Positions 44,697 through 53,438 of a stretch of DNA of 64,000 nucleotides are shown here, piece after piece. The first letter of the stretch is position 1; each line of letters starts with the position of its first letter. This stretch comes from Rathayibacter sp. VKM Ac-2804. GTDB lineage: Bacteria > Actinomycetota > Actinomycetes > Actinomycetales > Microbacteriaceae. The DNA lies in contig NZ_CP047420.1 of assembly GCF_009866655.1 (NCBI RefSeq), positions 3,596,001-3,660,000 of the forward strand, read 5' to 3'. The notes beneath the pieces were generated by a model. It did not search any database. It had not been told where the DNA came from and saw only the letters and a list, made by a program, of their open reading frames with translations. Both the position numbers and the translations under genes were made by a program.

Positions 44697-45755
44697 ATGA
44701 CCACGCTGCAGACCCGCCCCGCACCCGCCCTCCCCGGATCCACCGCCTTCCCCACCGGCAGCACCACCCCCACCACCCCCACCACCTCCGGCACCACCCC
44801 CGAGCCCCGCTCCCCCCGCACCCGCCTGCGCACCGTCGCGACCTGGACCGTCACGGCCCTCGTCGCCGCCCTGGTCGTCGCCGCCTTCCTCTTCCATGCC
44901 TCGGGCGGACGCTGGTTCATCGTCCAGACACCCTCGATGGGCACCGCCGCCCCCGTCGGCACCCTCGTCCTCACCGCCCCGACGCCCCTCGAGGACATCC
45001 GGGTCGGCGACGTCGTCAGCTTCCACCCCACCACCACCCCCGACGAGACCTACACCCACCGCGTGGTCGAGCTCGCCGACGACGGCACCCTGGTCACCCG
45101 CGGCGACATCAACGGCGCGACCGACCCGTGGGCGACCGGCGCCGAGCAGCTGATCGGGAAGGTCGTCGTCGCGCTCCCCGGCGCCGGCTGGCTCGCGAAG
45201 GGCCTCCCGATGCTCCTCGCCGGCACTGTCCTCGTCCTGCTGCTCACCCGCCTGCTCTCCTCCGCCACCCACCGCGCCGCGATGCGGGTGCTCGGGATCT
45301 CGCTCGTCGCCTCCTTCACCGTCTTCGTGCTCCGCCCGTTCGTCGGCATCGTCGTCCTCGAGGCGACCGTCGAGGACGGACGGACGGACGCCTCGCTCGT
45401 CTCGGTCGGCATGCTGCCGATCCGCGTCACGGCGGTCGGCGGCACGCACGTCGATCTGGTCTCCGGCCAGGTCGGCGGCATCCAGGTGCCGGCCAACGGC
45501 GAGGACTTCTACAACGTGTCCTCGGCGCTGCATCTGCCGCTCTGGGGCTGGATCCTCTTCGGCGCCCTCTGCGCCGCCCCCGTGCTCTGGACCGTGCTGG
45601 TCGGGCTCCCCGCCGGAGCCGAGCCGGTCGGCGAGCACGGCCGCCGCGCCCGCACCACCGGGACCGAGCCCACCGAGACCGAGCCCACCGGGACCGAGCC
45701 CACCGAGACCGCATCCTCCCGGCCCGAGCCCGTCGAGAGCGACCCCGCGCGATGA
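44697..45755 (+). CDS. SipW-type (S26B) signal peptidase I
   Basis: 352 residues. An N-terminal Pro/Thr-rich tail and a membrane helix come first. The catalytic Ser follows in VQTPSMGTAAPVG, the catalytic His in YTHRVVE (instead of Lys, as in ER-type/SipW enzymes), and then TRGDINGATDPW. It has several C-terminal helices and a TEPTE-repeat tail. This length and topology suit archaeal/SipW-like enzymes. It probably cleaves the TasA-like and LamG proteins encoded beside it. The ATG follows GAGGAGGTGG. Confidence 0.9.
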   Translation: MTTLQTRPAPALPGSTAFPTGSTTPTTPTTSGTTPEPRSPRTRLRTVATWTVTALVAALVVAAFLFHASGGRWFIVQTPSMGTAAPVGTLVLTAPTPLEDIRVGDVVSFHPTTTPDETYTHRVVELADDGTLVTRGDINGATDPWATGAEQLIGKVVVALPGAGWLAKGLPMLLAGTVLVLLLTRLLSSATHRAAMRVLGISLVASFTVFVLRPFVGIVVLEATVEDGRTDASLVSVGMLPIRVTAVGGTHVDLVSGQVGGIQVPANGEDFYNVSSALHLPLWGWILFGALCAAPVLWTVLVGLPAGAEPVGEHGRRARTTGTEPTETEPTGTEPTETASSRPEPVESDPAR

Positions 45756-46615
45756 GCCGCCACCGCCGCACGCGCGCCGCCTCGCCCCGCACCACCCTCG
45801 CGGCCCTGCTCGTCGCCGCCCTCTCGGCCGTGCTCTTCCTCGCCCCCGCCACCTCGGGCGCCTACGTCGCCTCCATCCGCAACTCGAACAACACCGTCGG
45901 CAGCGCGGCCGCCTTCTTCACCTGCGACTCGGCGCTCGCCGCCGACAAGGGCGACGCGCTGTTCTCCTACACGCTCGCTCAGGCGACCGGAGCGACGACC
46001 GCCGTCGACACCGACTCCGGCGCCTACCCCGGCACCTACCGTCCGGCGATGACCAGCTCCGCGACCACCCCGAAGGCCTGCCCGCGCGACGCCGGCGGCT
46101 CCTGGCTGCTGAACGGCACGAACGGCTTCCTCAGCACGCCCCTGCTGCTGAACAACCCGACCACCTTCAGCACGGAGATCTGGTTCAAGACCACCGTCGC
46201 GGGCGGCAAGCTCTTCAGCTTCAACACCAGCCGCGACACCGCGGGCAGCCAGTACGACCGGCACACCTACATCGGCGCGGACGGCCGCCTCGTCTTCGGC
46301 ATCTACAACAACGGCGTCCAGTCGATCACCAGCCCGAACGCCGTGAACGACGGAGCCTGGCACCACGTCGTCTCGACGATCTCGCCGACCGCCGGGATGA
46401 GCCTCTGGCTCGACGGAGCGAAGGTCGCCGGCAACACCGCTTTCCGCAGCCCGGAGAACAGCAACGGCTACTGGAAGATCGGCTACGACACCCTCGGCGG
46501 CTCCTGGACGAACGTCGGCCCGGCCTCCTTCTCCGGCAGCCTGCGCTACGCCTCCGTCTACTCGACCGTGCTCACCGCGACCCAGATCCAGAACCACTAC
46601 AACGCCGGCCGCTGA
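45752..46615 (+). CDS. Secreted LamG/concanavalin-like protein with SipW-type signal
   Basis: 287 residues. The signal region ends SGAYVASIRNSNNTVGS, matching the motif after the signal of the TasA-like protein. The mature domain has FSTEIWFKT, GAWHHVVSTISPTAGMSLWLDG and a C-terminal YSTVLTATQIQNHYNAG, all typical of LamG-like jelly rolls. It may bind a glycan on the surface. The start overlaps the peptidase stop (ATGA). Confidence 0.88.
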   Translation: MSRHRRTRAASPRTTLAALLVAALSAVLFLAPATSGAYVASIRNSNNTVGSAAAFFTCDSALAADKGDALFSYTLAQATGATTAVDTDSGAYPGTYRPAMTSSATTPKACPRDAGGSWLLNGTNGFLSTPLLLNNPTTFSTEIWFKTTVAGGKLFSFNTSRDTAGSQYDRHTYIGADGRLVFGIYNNGVQSITSPNAVNDGAWHHVVSTISPTAGMSLWLDGAKVAGNTAFRSPENSNGYWKIGYDTLGGSWTNVGPASFSGSLRYASVYSTVLTATQIQNHYNAGR

Positions 46616-46731
46616 GTCCCTGCTCCGCCCCGCTGCGCCCCGCACCGCGCCTGCACCGCCTCGCCCCGCCCCGCCCTGCCTCGCCCTGCCCTGCCCTGCC
46701 CCGTCCCCTCCGCACCCGAACGGATCCCGCC
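46616..46731 (+). repeat. C/G-rich low-complexity spacer with CCCTG tandem units
   Basis: Between 46660 and 46712 the sequence is built from repeated CCCTG/CCCCG pentamers. It is too irregular for a clean array. It separates the LamG gene from the next secreted protein gene. Confidence 0.45.
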
Positions 46732-47541
46732 ATGACCAGCACCCCCGCGCCCGGCCTCTCGCGCCGCTCGCTCACCTCGACCGCCCTCTGGACCGTCCCC
46801 GTGATCGCCGTCGCGGCGGGCGCTCCCCTCGCCGCCGCGTCGACCGCGCCCTGCACGAGCGTCACGCAGTTCGCCGCGACGAACGCGAGCGGCAACCCCG
46901 CCGTCCTCGGCGCGACCTCCGCCTCCGGGCGCACCTCGACCATCCGCATCACCTCGACCCTCGCCGCCGGCACGGTCGACCTCTCCGGCGGCACGCGCTA
47001 CAACATGAGTCAGAACGGGTCGGGCTGGGCCGGAAACGCCCCCGGCGGCGTCCCCTCCGAGTACTCCTTCTCCGGCTTCGGCCCGGCGGGCGCCCTCGTG
47101 CTCAACCAGCGCCGCGCGGGCGATCTCACCGTCCTCCCGAGCCCCGGATCCGACGCGCAGACGCTGACCTTCGAGTTCCGGGACGCCGACGGCGCGCTCT
47201 TCGACCCCGTCGACTTCCAGCTGACGATCTTCGACATCACCTCGAACACCGACGCGAACTCCTGGGTGCCGACCTACTGGGACGCCGTCGGCTTCAGCAC
47301 CGCTCCGACCTCGATCGCCACCTCGGGCTCCCTCGCCGGCGCCGGCGCCGGCACCCTCGCCGACCCCTTCCGCCGCGCGACCGGGAACGAGTACACGACG
47401 GCGGGCGTCACCCGCTCCGACACCTTCCACTTCGGCGTCTTCCCCTCGGGCAGCACCCTGACCTACACCCAGCACGACGGCCGTCAGGGCTGGCACTTCG
47501 TCTCGCTCACCGACCTCCGCTTCGGCGCCGACGACTGCTGA
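46732..47541 (+). CDS. Secreted protein with Tat-like signal, surface cluster
   Basis: 269 residues. LSRRSLTSTALWTVPVIAVAAG looks like a twin-arginine type signal, followed by an AAAS cleavage region. The mature part is beta-rich with FTFEFRD-like and DTFHFGVFPSGSTLTY segments. It lacks the ASIxNxNNT motif of its two neighbours, so it should use a different peptidase. Function unknown; an exported surface component is likely. Confidence 0.75.
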   Translation: MTSTPAPGLSRRSLTSTALWTVPVIAVAAGAPLAAASTAPCTSVTQFAATNASGNPAVLGATSASGRTSTIRITSTLAAGTVDLSGGTRYNMSQNGSGWAGNAPGGVPSEYSFSGFGPAGALVLNQRRAGDLTVLPSPGSDAQTLTFEFRDADGALFDPVDFQLTIFDITSNTDANSWVPTYWDAVGFSTAPTSIATSGSLAGAGAGTLADPFRRATGNEYTTAGVTRSDTFHFGVFPSGSTLTYTQHDGRQGWHFVSLTDLRFGADDC

Positions 47542-47580
47542 AGCGGTCCCGGACGCGTCGCCTGCGACGCTCCACTTCCG

Positions 47581-47604
47581 AGGCCCACGCGAGAGCGTGG
47601 GTCT
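47581..47604 (+). terminator. Terminator after the surface cluster
   Basis: CCCACGC-GAGA-GCGTGGG forms a seven-pair stem with a GNRA tetraloop, extended by flanking A/G-C/T pairs, and is followed by TCTTCGTCGTCTCC. It lies 40 bases after the stop. Confidence 0.75.
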
Positions 47605-47638
47605 TCGTCGTCTCCCCGAGCGCTGTCAGGATGAGGGC

Positions 47639-48682
47639 ATGCGCGCTCTCGTCCTCGACTCCGTCCGCGGCGAGCCGGAGGTCCGCGAGGTCCCGGCACC
47701 GGTGGCACCGGCCGACGGCGTCGTCGTGCGGGTGCTGGCCACCGGTCTCTGCCGGAGCGACTGGCACGCCTGGGCCGGGCACGACGACATCGCCTTCCCG
47801 CACGTCCCGGGGCACGAGCTCGCCGGCGTGATCGCCGAGGTCGGGCCCGAGGTCCGGAACTGGGCGGTCGGCGACCGGGTGACCGTGCCGTTCGTCTGCG
47901 GCTGCGGCCGCTGCGAGTGGTGCCTGCAGGGCGACGCGCAGGTCTGCCCGGACCAGGAGCAGCCCGGCTTCACGCACTGGGGCTCGTTCGCCGAGCTCGT
48001 CGCGCTGCACGCGGCCGACACCAACCTCGTCGCGATTCCCGAGGGTGTCGACGTCGCCACCGCCGCGAGCCTCGGCTGCCGCTTCGCGACGGCCTACCGC
48101 GCGCTGGTCGGCCGGGCGCGGGTGCAGCCCGGCGAGTGGGTGACCGTGATCGGAGCCGGCGGCGTCGGCCTCAGCGCCGTCATGGTCGCGCACGCGCTCG
48201 GCGCCCGCGTCATCGCCGTGGACCGGAACGCCGCCGCCCTCGAGGTCGCGGCGAGCGTCGGAGCGGAACACGTCCTCCTCGCCGACGGCAGTGATCTGCC
48301 GGCCGCCGTGCACGCGCTCACCGGCGGCGGGAGTCACGTCGCGGTCGACGCCGTCGGCAGCGAGCAGACCTGCGCCGACGCCCTGCTCAGCCTGCGCCGC
48401 CGCGGCCGGCACGTGCAGATCGGCCTGCTGCCGCCCGTCGAGGGCCACCCGCGCGTGCCGATGGCGCGCGTGATCGCCTGGGAGCTCGACGTCCTCGGCA
48501 GCCATGGGATGGCGGCGCGCGACTACCCCGGCATGCTCCGGCTGATCGAGCAGGGCGTCCTCGCCCCGCAGCGCCTGATCGAGCGGACCATCGGGCTCGA
48601 GGAGGCGGCCGTGCTCCTCCCCGTCTTCGACCGCGCGAGCCCGGCGGGCATGACGATCATCGACCCCACTGGTCGCCGGTAA
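47639..48682 (+). CDS. Zinc-dependent alcohol dehydrogenase (MDR family)
   Basis: 347 residues. The catalytic zinc site comes from Cys in GLCRSDWH and from GHE. The structural zinc site is CGCGRCEWCLQGDAQVC. The Rossmann loop is GAGGVGLS. A start GTP/ATG further upstream is unsupported; the ATG at 47639 is natural. A TGTCAGGATG -10-like element lies just before it. It probably oxidises an alcohol or polyol with NAD. Confidence 0.92.
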   Translation: MRALVLDSVRGEPEVREVPAPVAPADGVVVRVLATGLCRSDWHAWAGHDDIAFPHVPGHELAGVIAEVGPEVRNWAVGDRVTVPFVCGCGRCEWCLQGDAQVCPDQEQPGFTHWGSFAELVALHAADTNLVAIPEGVDVATAASLGCRFATAYRALVGRARVQPGEWVTVIGAGGVGLSAVMVAHALGARVIAVDRNAAALEVAASVGAEHVLLADGSDLPAAVHALTGGGSHVAVDAVGSEQTCADALLSLRRRGRHVQIGLLPPVEGHPRVPMARVIAWELDVLGSHGMAARDYPGMLRLIEQGVLAPQRLIERTIGLEEAAVLLPVFDRASPAGMTIIDPTGRR

Positions 48683-48691
48683 CCGCTTTCC
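48678..48691. promoter_or_regulatory. LacI-type operator GGTAACCGCTTTCC
   Basis: Five of seven base pairs are symmetrical, with a central CG. It resembles GGGAAGCGTTTTCC and GGCAAGCGCTTTCC upstream of the gene at 53214. It lies 65 bases before the Gfo/Idh start. Confidence 0.45.
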
Positions 48692-48755
48692 GATACGCTG
48701 GCCGGATCATGCAGCCCACACGAGACGACCGCCGCCCGCTCTCCGGAGTCCGACC

Positions 48756-49874
48756 GTGATCCCGCGGATCGGGCTCGTCGGCATCGGCGGCTACGGCGCC
48801 TCGCACCTCGGTGCCGTCCTCGCGGCGCACCGCGACGGCCGCGTCCGCCTCATCGGCGTCGCCGATCCGCGGCCGCCGGTCGAGGGGCTGCTCCCCGACG
48901 GCGTCGCGCACCACCCCGACGCGACCGGCCTCTTCGCCGCCGGCGGCACCGACATCGTCATCATCAGCACCCCGATCCACACCCACGCCGCGATCGCGCT
49001 CGCGGCGATGGACCACGGCAACGACGTCCTGCTGGAGAAGCCGCCCGCCGCCTCGCTCGCCGAGTTCACGGCGATCAGCGAGCGCGCCACGGCCACCGGC
49101 GCCCTCGTGCAGGTCGGCTTCCAGAGCCTCGGCTCCTCGGCGATCCCGGCGATCCGCGCGGCCGTCGCCGACGGCGAGATCGGCGACGTCCAGCGCTACG
49201 GCGCCTCCGGAGTCTGGGTCCGCGACGACCGCTACTGGTCGCGCTCCCCCTGGGCCGGCCGGCGCACGCTCGACGGCGCGGTCGTCGCCGACGGCGTCCT
49301 GACCAACCCCTTCTCGCACGCGACCGCCACCGCCCTCGCGATCGCCGGCGCCGACCGGCTCGAGGACGTCGTCGACGTGCGCCTCGACCTGCGGCGTGCG
49401 AACGACATCGAGGCGGACGACACCTCCGTCGCCGTGCTCACCCTGGCCGACGGGCTCCAGGTGACGACCGCGGTCACCCTCTGCGCCGAGCGGCCGGAGG
49501 AGCCCTCCGTCGAGATCGTCGGCACCCGCGGGACGATCCGCTTCTACTACACGCTCGACGTCGTGCAGCTGGAGCGGGACGACCTGCCGCCGCGCACCGT
49601 CCAGTACGACCGGATCACGCCGTTCGAGGGACTGCTCGCCGCCCGCGAGCTGGGCACGCCCCTGCACGCCGGGATCGAGCGCACCGGCGGCTTCCTCCGC
49701 CTGCTAGAGGCGGTGATGGCGGCTCCGTCGCCGCGCTCGCTGCCCGCGGACGCCTGGCGCGAGGTGCAGGACATCGAGGGGCGCCATCGCGTCATCGACG
49801 GCGTCGAGCACGCGCTGCAGGAGGCGCTGCGCCGCGAGACGACGTTCGACGCGCTGGGTCTTCCCTGGAGCTGA
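48756..49874 (+). CDS. Gfo/Idh/MocA-family oxidoreductase
   Basis: 372 residues. The Rossmann start is IGLVGIGGYGASHLGAV and the EKPPAASL (EKP) motif marks the active site. The C-terminal sheet follows. The start is a GTG at 48756 after CCGGAG. It probably oxidises a sugar or inositol derivative with NAD(P). It is convergent with the isomerase at 49944. Confidence 0.93.
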   Translation: MIPRIGLVGIGGYGASHLGAVLAAHRDGRVRLIGVADPRPPVEGLLPDGVAHHPDATGLFAAGGTDIVIISTPIHTHAAIALAAMDHGNDVLLEKPPAASLAEFTAISERATATGALVQVGFQSLGSSAIPAIRAAVADGEIGDVQRYGASGVWVRDDRYWSRSPWAGRRTLDGAVVADGVLTNPFSHATATALAIAGADRLEDVVDVRLDLRRANDIEADDTSVAVLTLADGLQVTTAVTLCAERPEEPSVEIVGTRGTIRFYYTLDVVQLERDDLPPRTVQYDRITPFEGLLAARELGTPLHAGIERTGGFLRLLEAVMAAPSPRSLPADAWREVQDIEGRHRVIDGVEHALQEALRRETTFDALGLPWS

Positions 49875-49901
49875 GACTGTCACTCCTCTGAGAAGAAGAA
49901 G

Positions 49902-49940
49902 CCCGGTCCGCCGCTCACCCTCCAGCGTCGGCGGACCGGG
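49902..49940. terminator. Bidirectional terminator hairpin
   Basis: CCCGGTCCGCCG and CGGCGGACCGGG are exact 12-base complements over a 15-base loop. The hairpin sits between two convergent genes, with AGAAGAAGAAG on the left side acting as a U-run for the minus-strand transcript. Confidence 0.8.
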
Positions 49941-49943
49941 AGT

Positions 49944-50798
49944 TCAGAGGTGCGCCGACTTCAGGTGCGGCGAGACGGTCCCGCCGAACGACGCGACCAC
50001 GCGCTCCGCCACCTCGGGGTACGACGTGTCCCAGACCTCCTGGTGGAAGATCTCGACCTCGACGTCGCCGGTGTACCCCGCCTCGACGACCGCGCGGGTC
50101 AGCGAGGCGAAGTCGATGACACCCTCTCCCGGGTAGCGGCGGGCGAGCAGCACGTCGGCCGGCAGCGGGGTCGCCCAGTCGCAGACCTGATAGCTCGCGA
50201 TCCGGCCCTCGGCTCCGGCCCGGGCGATCTGCGCGAGGACCTGCGGGTCCCACCAGAGGTGGAAGGTGTCCACGACGACGCCGACCGCGGCCGCGTCGAA
50301 CGGCGCGGCGAGATCGAGCGCCTGGCCGAGCGTCGAGACGACGGCGCGGTCGGACGCGTACATCGGGTGCAGCGGCTCGATGGCGAGCTGCACGCCCGCC
50401 GCCGCGGCGTCGTCCGTGAGCTCGGCCAGCGCCTCCTGCACGCGGGCGCGAGCGCCGATCACATCGCGCGAGCCGGTCGGCAGCCCGCCGGCGACGAGCA
50501 CGAGCGCGGGTGCGCCGAGCGCGGCGGTCTCCTCGATCGCGCGGCGGTTCTCGTCGATCGCCGCCCGCCGCTCCGGCCCTTCGGGCGCCGTGAAGAAGCC
50601 GCCGCGGCAGAGGGAGGAGACGCGCAGCCCCGAGTCGGCGACGAGGCGCACGGCCTCCGCCAGCCCGACCTCGGCGACCGGCTCGCGCCAGAGGCCGATC
50701 GCGGACATGCCCGCGCCGGCCGTGGTGTCGAGCGCCTCGGCGAGCGAGGCGCGCTTGATGGTGGCCTGGTTGAGCGAGAGGCGCGGGTCGGCGCTCAC
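49944..50798 (-). CDS. Sugar phosphate isomerase/epimerase (xylose-isomerase-like TIM barrel)
   Basis: 284 residues. IEPLHPMYASD supplies the metal-binding Glu/His, VVDTFHLWWDP the next Asp/His, and VEIFHQ the last Glu of AP_endonuc_2 barrels. The GTG start overlaps the stop of the preceding gene. It is the third gene of a Gfo-DUF993-isomerase operon. Confidence 0.9.
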   Translation of the reverse strand: MSADPRLSLNQATIKRASLAEALDTTAGAGMSAIGLWREPVAEVGLAEAVRLVADSGLRVSSLCRGGFFTAPEGPERRAAIDENRRAIEETAALGAPALVLVAGGLPTGSRDVIGARARVQEALAELTDDAAAAGVQLAIEPLHPMYASDRAVVSTLGQALDLAAPFDAAAVGVVVDTFHLWWDPQVLAQIARAGAEGRIASYQVCDWATPLPADVLLARRYPGEGVIDFASLTRAVVEAGYTGDVEVEIFHQEVWDTSYPEVAERVVASFGGTVSPHLKSAHL

Positions 50799-52015
50799 GC
50801 GTGCACCGCCTCGACCAGGTGCAGCGCCTCGACGCCGCGGGTCACCTCGACGCCGTTCAGCGCGAGCAGCCCGGTCCAGCGGTCGGCCGCGAGCTCCGGC
50901 CGCTCCAGCGCGCCGGACGCGTTCGCGAGCCGGACGATCTCGGACAGGTGCGGCAGCGAGCGCGCGGAGTGCAGACCGCCCACCATCGAGAAGGCCGGCT
51001 GGTGGCCGTTCAGCCAGGAGAGGAAGGCGACGCCGGTCTTGTAGTACTGCGTCGGCGCGGCGAAGACCTGGCGCGAGAGCGCCTCGGTCGGGGCCAGCAC
51101 GCGGCGGTACTCGGCGACGTCGCCGGCGTCCAGCGCCTGGATCGCGGCGGAGGCGCTCGGCGCCAGCGCGGCGAAGGCGCCGAGCAGGGCGTCCGACCAG
51201 CGCGGCGTGCCGTCGGCGTCCGGAGCGCCCTCGATGAGGCCGACGTAGTTGAAGTCGTCGCCCGTGAAGAGGGTCGCGCCCTCGGGCAGCCGCGAGCGCA
51301 GCGCGATCTCGGCATCCGCGTCCAGGAGCGACATCTTGATGCCGCGCACCGAGTCGAGGTTGTCCTCGATGATCCGCCGCACGACCGGGAACGCGTCCAC
51401 CGGGTCGGCCGCGCCGAAGTAGCCCTCGAGCACGCTGTCGAACGCAGTGCCGAGCCAGTGCAGGACGACCGGCTTCGTGGCGCGCGCGAGCACGGCGGCG
51501 TAGACGCTCTCGTAGTCGGCGGCCGACTCCGCGGCGCGGGCGAGGTGGCGGCTGGCCATCAGCACGACCTCCGCCCCCGCGTCCTCGGCGAAGGCGAGCT
51601 GCTCGACGTAGGCGTCGATGACGGTGGCGAGCGGAACCACGTCGTCGGTGAGCTGGTCGGTGTTGATCCCGACCACGAGCGCCCCGCCGACCGAGGCGGC
51701 CTCGGCCGCGCTGCGGCGGATCAGCTCCTGCGTCGCCGTCCAGTCCAGGCCCATGTTGCGCTGCGCGGTGTCCATCGCGTCGGCGACGCCGAGGCCCCAG
51801 GACCAGACGTGGTGGCGGAAGCCGAGCGTGGCGTCCCAGTCGATCTGGGCCGGGTGGCCGGGACGGTTCTCGCCGTGCACGAGCGGCACGACGTGCGCGG
51901 CGGCGTAGGCGGTGCGCGAGCGCAGCGGCGCGGTCGGCCTCGTGTGCGCGGGCGCGGGCAGCAGCTCGATCGAGCGGGTCACGCCGTCGGCGCCGAGGAG
52001 GGTCAGCCCGGTCAC
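50795..52015 (-). CDS. DUF993 protein, dihydrodipicolinate-synthase-like
   Basis: 406 residues. ENRPGHPAQIDWDATLGFRH and SVRGIKMSLLDADAEIALR fit DUF993, a TIM-barrel group related to DHDPS-type aldolases; the Lys in GIKMSLLD is the likely Schiff-base residue. The start is a GTG at 52015 coupled to the preceding stop (GTGA). It may cleave or form a keto-acid bond in a sugar acid pathway. Confidence 0.88.
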   Translation of the reverse strand: MTGLTLLGADGVTRSIELLPAPAHTRPTAPLRSRTAYAAAHVVPLVHGENRPGHPAQIDWDATLGFRHHVWSWGLGVADAMDTAQRNMGLDWTATQELIRRSAAEAASVGGALVVGINTDQLTDDVVPLATVIDAYVEQLAFAEDAGAEVVLMASRHLARAAESAADYESVYAAVLARATKPVVLHWLGTAFDSVLEGYFGAADPVDAFPVVRRIIEDNLDSVRGIKMSLLDADAEIALRSRLPEGATLFTGDDFNYVGLIEGAPDADGTPRWSDALLGAFAALAPSASAAIQALDAGDVAEYRRVLAPTEALSRQVFAAPTQYYKTGVAFLSWLNGHQPAFSMVGGLHSARSLPHLSEIVRLANASGALERPELAADRWTGLLALNGVEVTRGVEALHLVEAVHA

Positions 52016-53214
52016 TGGACGGCGCCCGCCTGCGCGAGCGCCTCGGCGTCCGCAGCGGCGTCGAGGGCGGCGACGTCGATCCGGCGCCCGTCGCGCGAGG
52101 ACTCCAGGCCGAGCTCGGCCAGGCGCACGCCGCGGGCTCCGGCGAAGAAGTCGTACTCGTGCGGAGCGTCCTCGACCACGTGGCGGATGAACTGCTCCCA
52201 CTGGGTCTTGAAGCCGTTCTCGAACACGTCGTTGACGGGCAGCTCCTGCCAGTCCTCGGCGTAGTCGTGGGTCTCGGGCAGGTCCGGGTTCCACGTGGGC
52301 TTGGGCGTGGCGACGCGCGGCTGGATCTTGGCGCCGAACAGGCCGACGACGGCCGAGCCGAGGGTGCCGTCGACCTGGAACTCGACGAGCTCCTTGCGGT
52401 CGACGCGCACCGCCCAGGAGGAGTTGAGCTGGGCGGTGATGCCGCCGGCGAGGTCGAAGATCGCGTAGGCGGCGTCGTCGGCCGTCGCCGTGTATGGCGC
52501 GCCGTTCTCGTCGACGCGGGTCTCGATGTGGGTGGTCGCCTTGGCGTAGACGCCCTCGATCGGTCCGAAGAGGTTCTCGAGCACGTAGTTCCAGTGCGGG
52601 AACATGTCGACGATGATGCCGCCGCCGTCCTCGCTGCGGTAGTTCCAGCTCGGGCGCTGGGCGGCCTGCCAGTCGCCCTCGAAGACCCAGTAGCCGAACT
52701 CGCCGCGCACGCTGAGGATGCGGCCGAAGAAGCCGGAGTCGATCAGGCGCTTGAGCTTCTGGAGGCCCGGCAGGTAGAGCTTGTCGTGCACGACGCCGTT
52801 CTTGATGCCGGCCTCCTTGGCCAGCTCGGCGATCTCGAGCGCCTCGGCGTAGGACTCCGCGGTGGGCTTCTCGGTGTAGATGTGCTTGCCCGCGGCGATC
52901 GCCTTCTTGATCGCGGGGACGCGCGCCTTCGTCACGAGGAAGTCGGCGTACACCTGCCACTTCGGGTCGGCGAGCGCGGCGTCGAGGTCCGTCGTCCAGT
53001 TCGTCAGGCCGTGCTTGCCGGCCAGCTCGGCGAGCTTCGCCTCGGAGCGGCCGACCAGCAGCGGCTCGACCTGCACGCGGGTGCCGTCGGAGAGCAGCAC
53101 GCCGCCCTGCTCGCGGATCGCCAGGATCGAGCGGACGAGGTGCTGGCGGTAGCCCATCCGGCCGGAGGCGCCGTTCAGGATGATCCCGAGGGTGGGGGTG
53201 GTCGGCTCTGACAC
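52012..53214 (-). CDS. Gfo/Idh/MocA-family oxidoreductase, operon leader
   Basis: 400 residues. The N-terminus reads LGIILNGASGRMGYRQHL, a dinucleotide-binding loop. TEKPTAES is the EKP motif. GGIIVDMFPHWNYVLENLFG and a long C-terminal domain follow. The GTG at 53214 follows AAAGG. Operators at 53234-53247 and 53273-53290 lie directly upstream. It probably dehydrogenates the sugar entering this pathway. Confidence 0.93.
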   Translation of the reverse strand: MSEPTTPTLGIILNGASGRMGYRQHLVRSILAIREQGGVLLSDGTRVQVEPLLVGRSEAKLAELAGKHGLTNWTTDLDAALADPKWQVYADFLVTKARVPAIKKAIAAGKHIYTEKPTAESYAEALEIAELAKEAGIKNGVVHDKLYLPGLQKLKRLIDSGFFGRILSVRGEFGYWVFEGDWQAAQRPSWNYRSEDGGGIIVDMFPHWNYVLENLFGPIEGVYAKATTHIETRVDENGAPYTATADDAAYAIFDLAGGITAQLNSSWAVRVDRKELVEFQVDGTLGSAVVGLFGAKIQPRVATPKPTWNPDLPETHDYAEDWQELPVNDVFENGFKTQWEQFIRHVVEDAPHEYDFFAGARGVRLAELGLESSRDGRRIDVAALDAAADAEALAQAGAVQ

Positions 53215-53233
53215 GGTGCGCCTTTCGGAGGAG

Positions 53234-53290
53234 GGGAAGCGTTTTCCTGATGCTAGCCGCGGAGCGGGCCTGTGGGCAAGCGCTTTCCCA
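53234..53290 (-). promoter_or_regulatory. Two LacI-type operators before the Gfo/DUF993/isomerase operon
   Basis: GGGAAGCGTTTTCC (53234-53247) and the near-perfect 18-mer TGGGCAAGCGCTTTCCCA (53273-53290, one mismatched pair) are 39 bases apart centre to centre. Both have the AAGCG/CGCTT half-sites of LacI-family operators. The LacI gene at 55052 is the nearest candidate regulator. Confidence 0.7.
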
Positions 53291-53305
53291 TCCAGGGGAG
53301 GAACG

Positions 53306-53352
53306 GTGGTGGGCGGGTCTCGATACGCGCTGCGCGCTACTCGACCAGCATG
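53306..53352 (-). repeat. Dispersed GTCGAGTAGC/GTATCGAGAC palindrome, reverse copy
   Basis: It reads GGTCTCGATACGCGCTGCG then GCTACTCGACCAGCATG. It lies upstream of the operator pair and faces the copy at 53389. Confidence 0.8.
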
Positions 53353-53388
53353 TGCGCGCGTCCACGCCGAAGCGCCTCGCGCGCACTG

Positions 53389-53437
53389 CATGCTGATCGA
53401 GTAGCCCGCGGAGCGGGCGTATCGAGATCCCCCCACC
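53389..53437 (+). repeat. Dispersed GTCGAGTAGC/GTATCGAGAC palindrome
   Basis: A full forward copy (TGCTGATCGAGTAGCCCGC to GGGCGTATCGAGATCC) ends two bases from the HNH gene stop. It could serve as its terminator. Confidence 0.8.
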
Positions 53438-53438
53438 G

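Noticed and set aside
46660..46712. CRISPR-like or tandem array
   Set aside because: Only irregular pentamers, with no repeat-spacer structure; no CRISPR array is present anywhere in the window.
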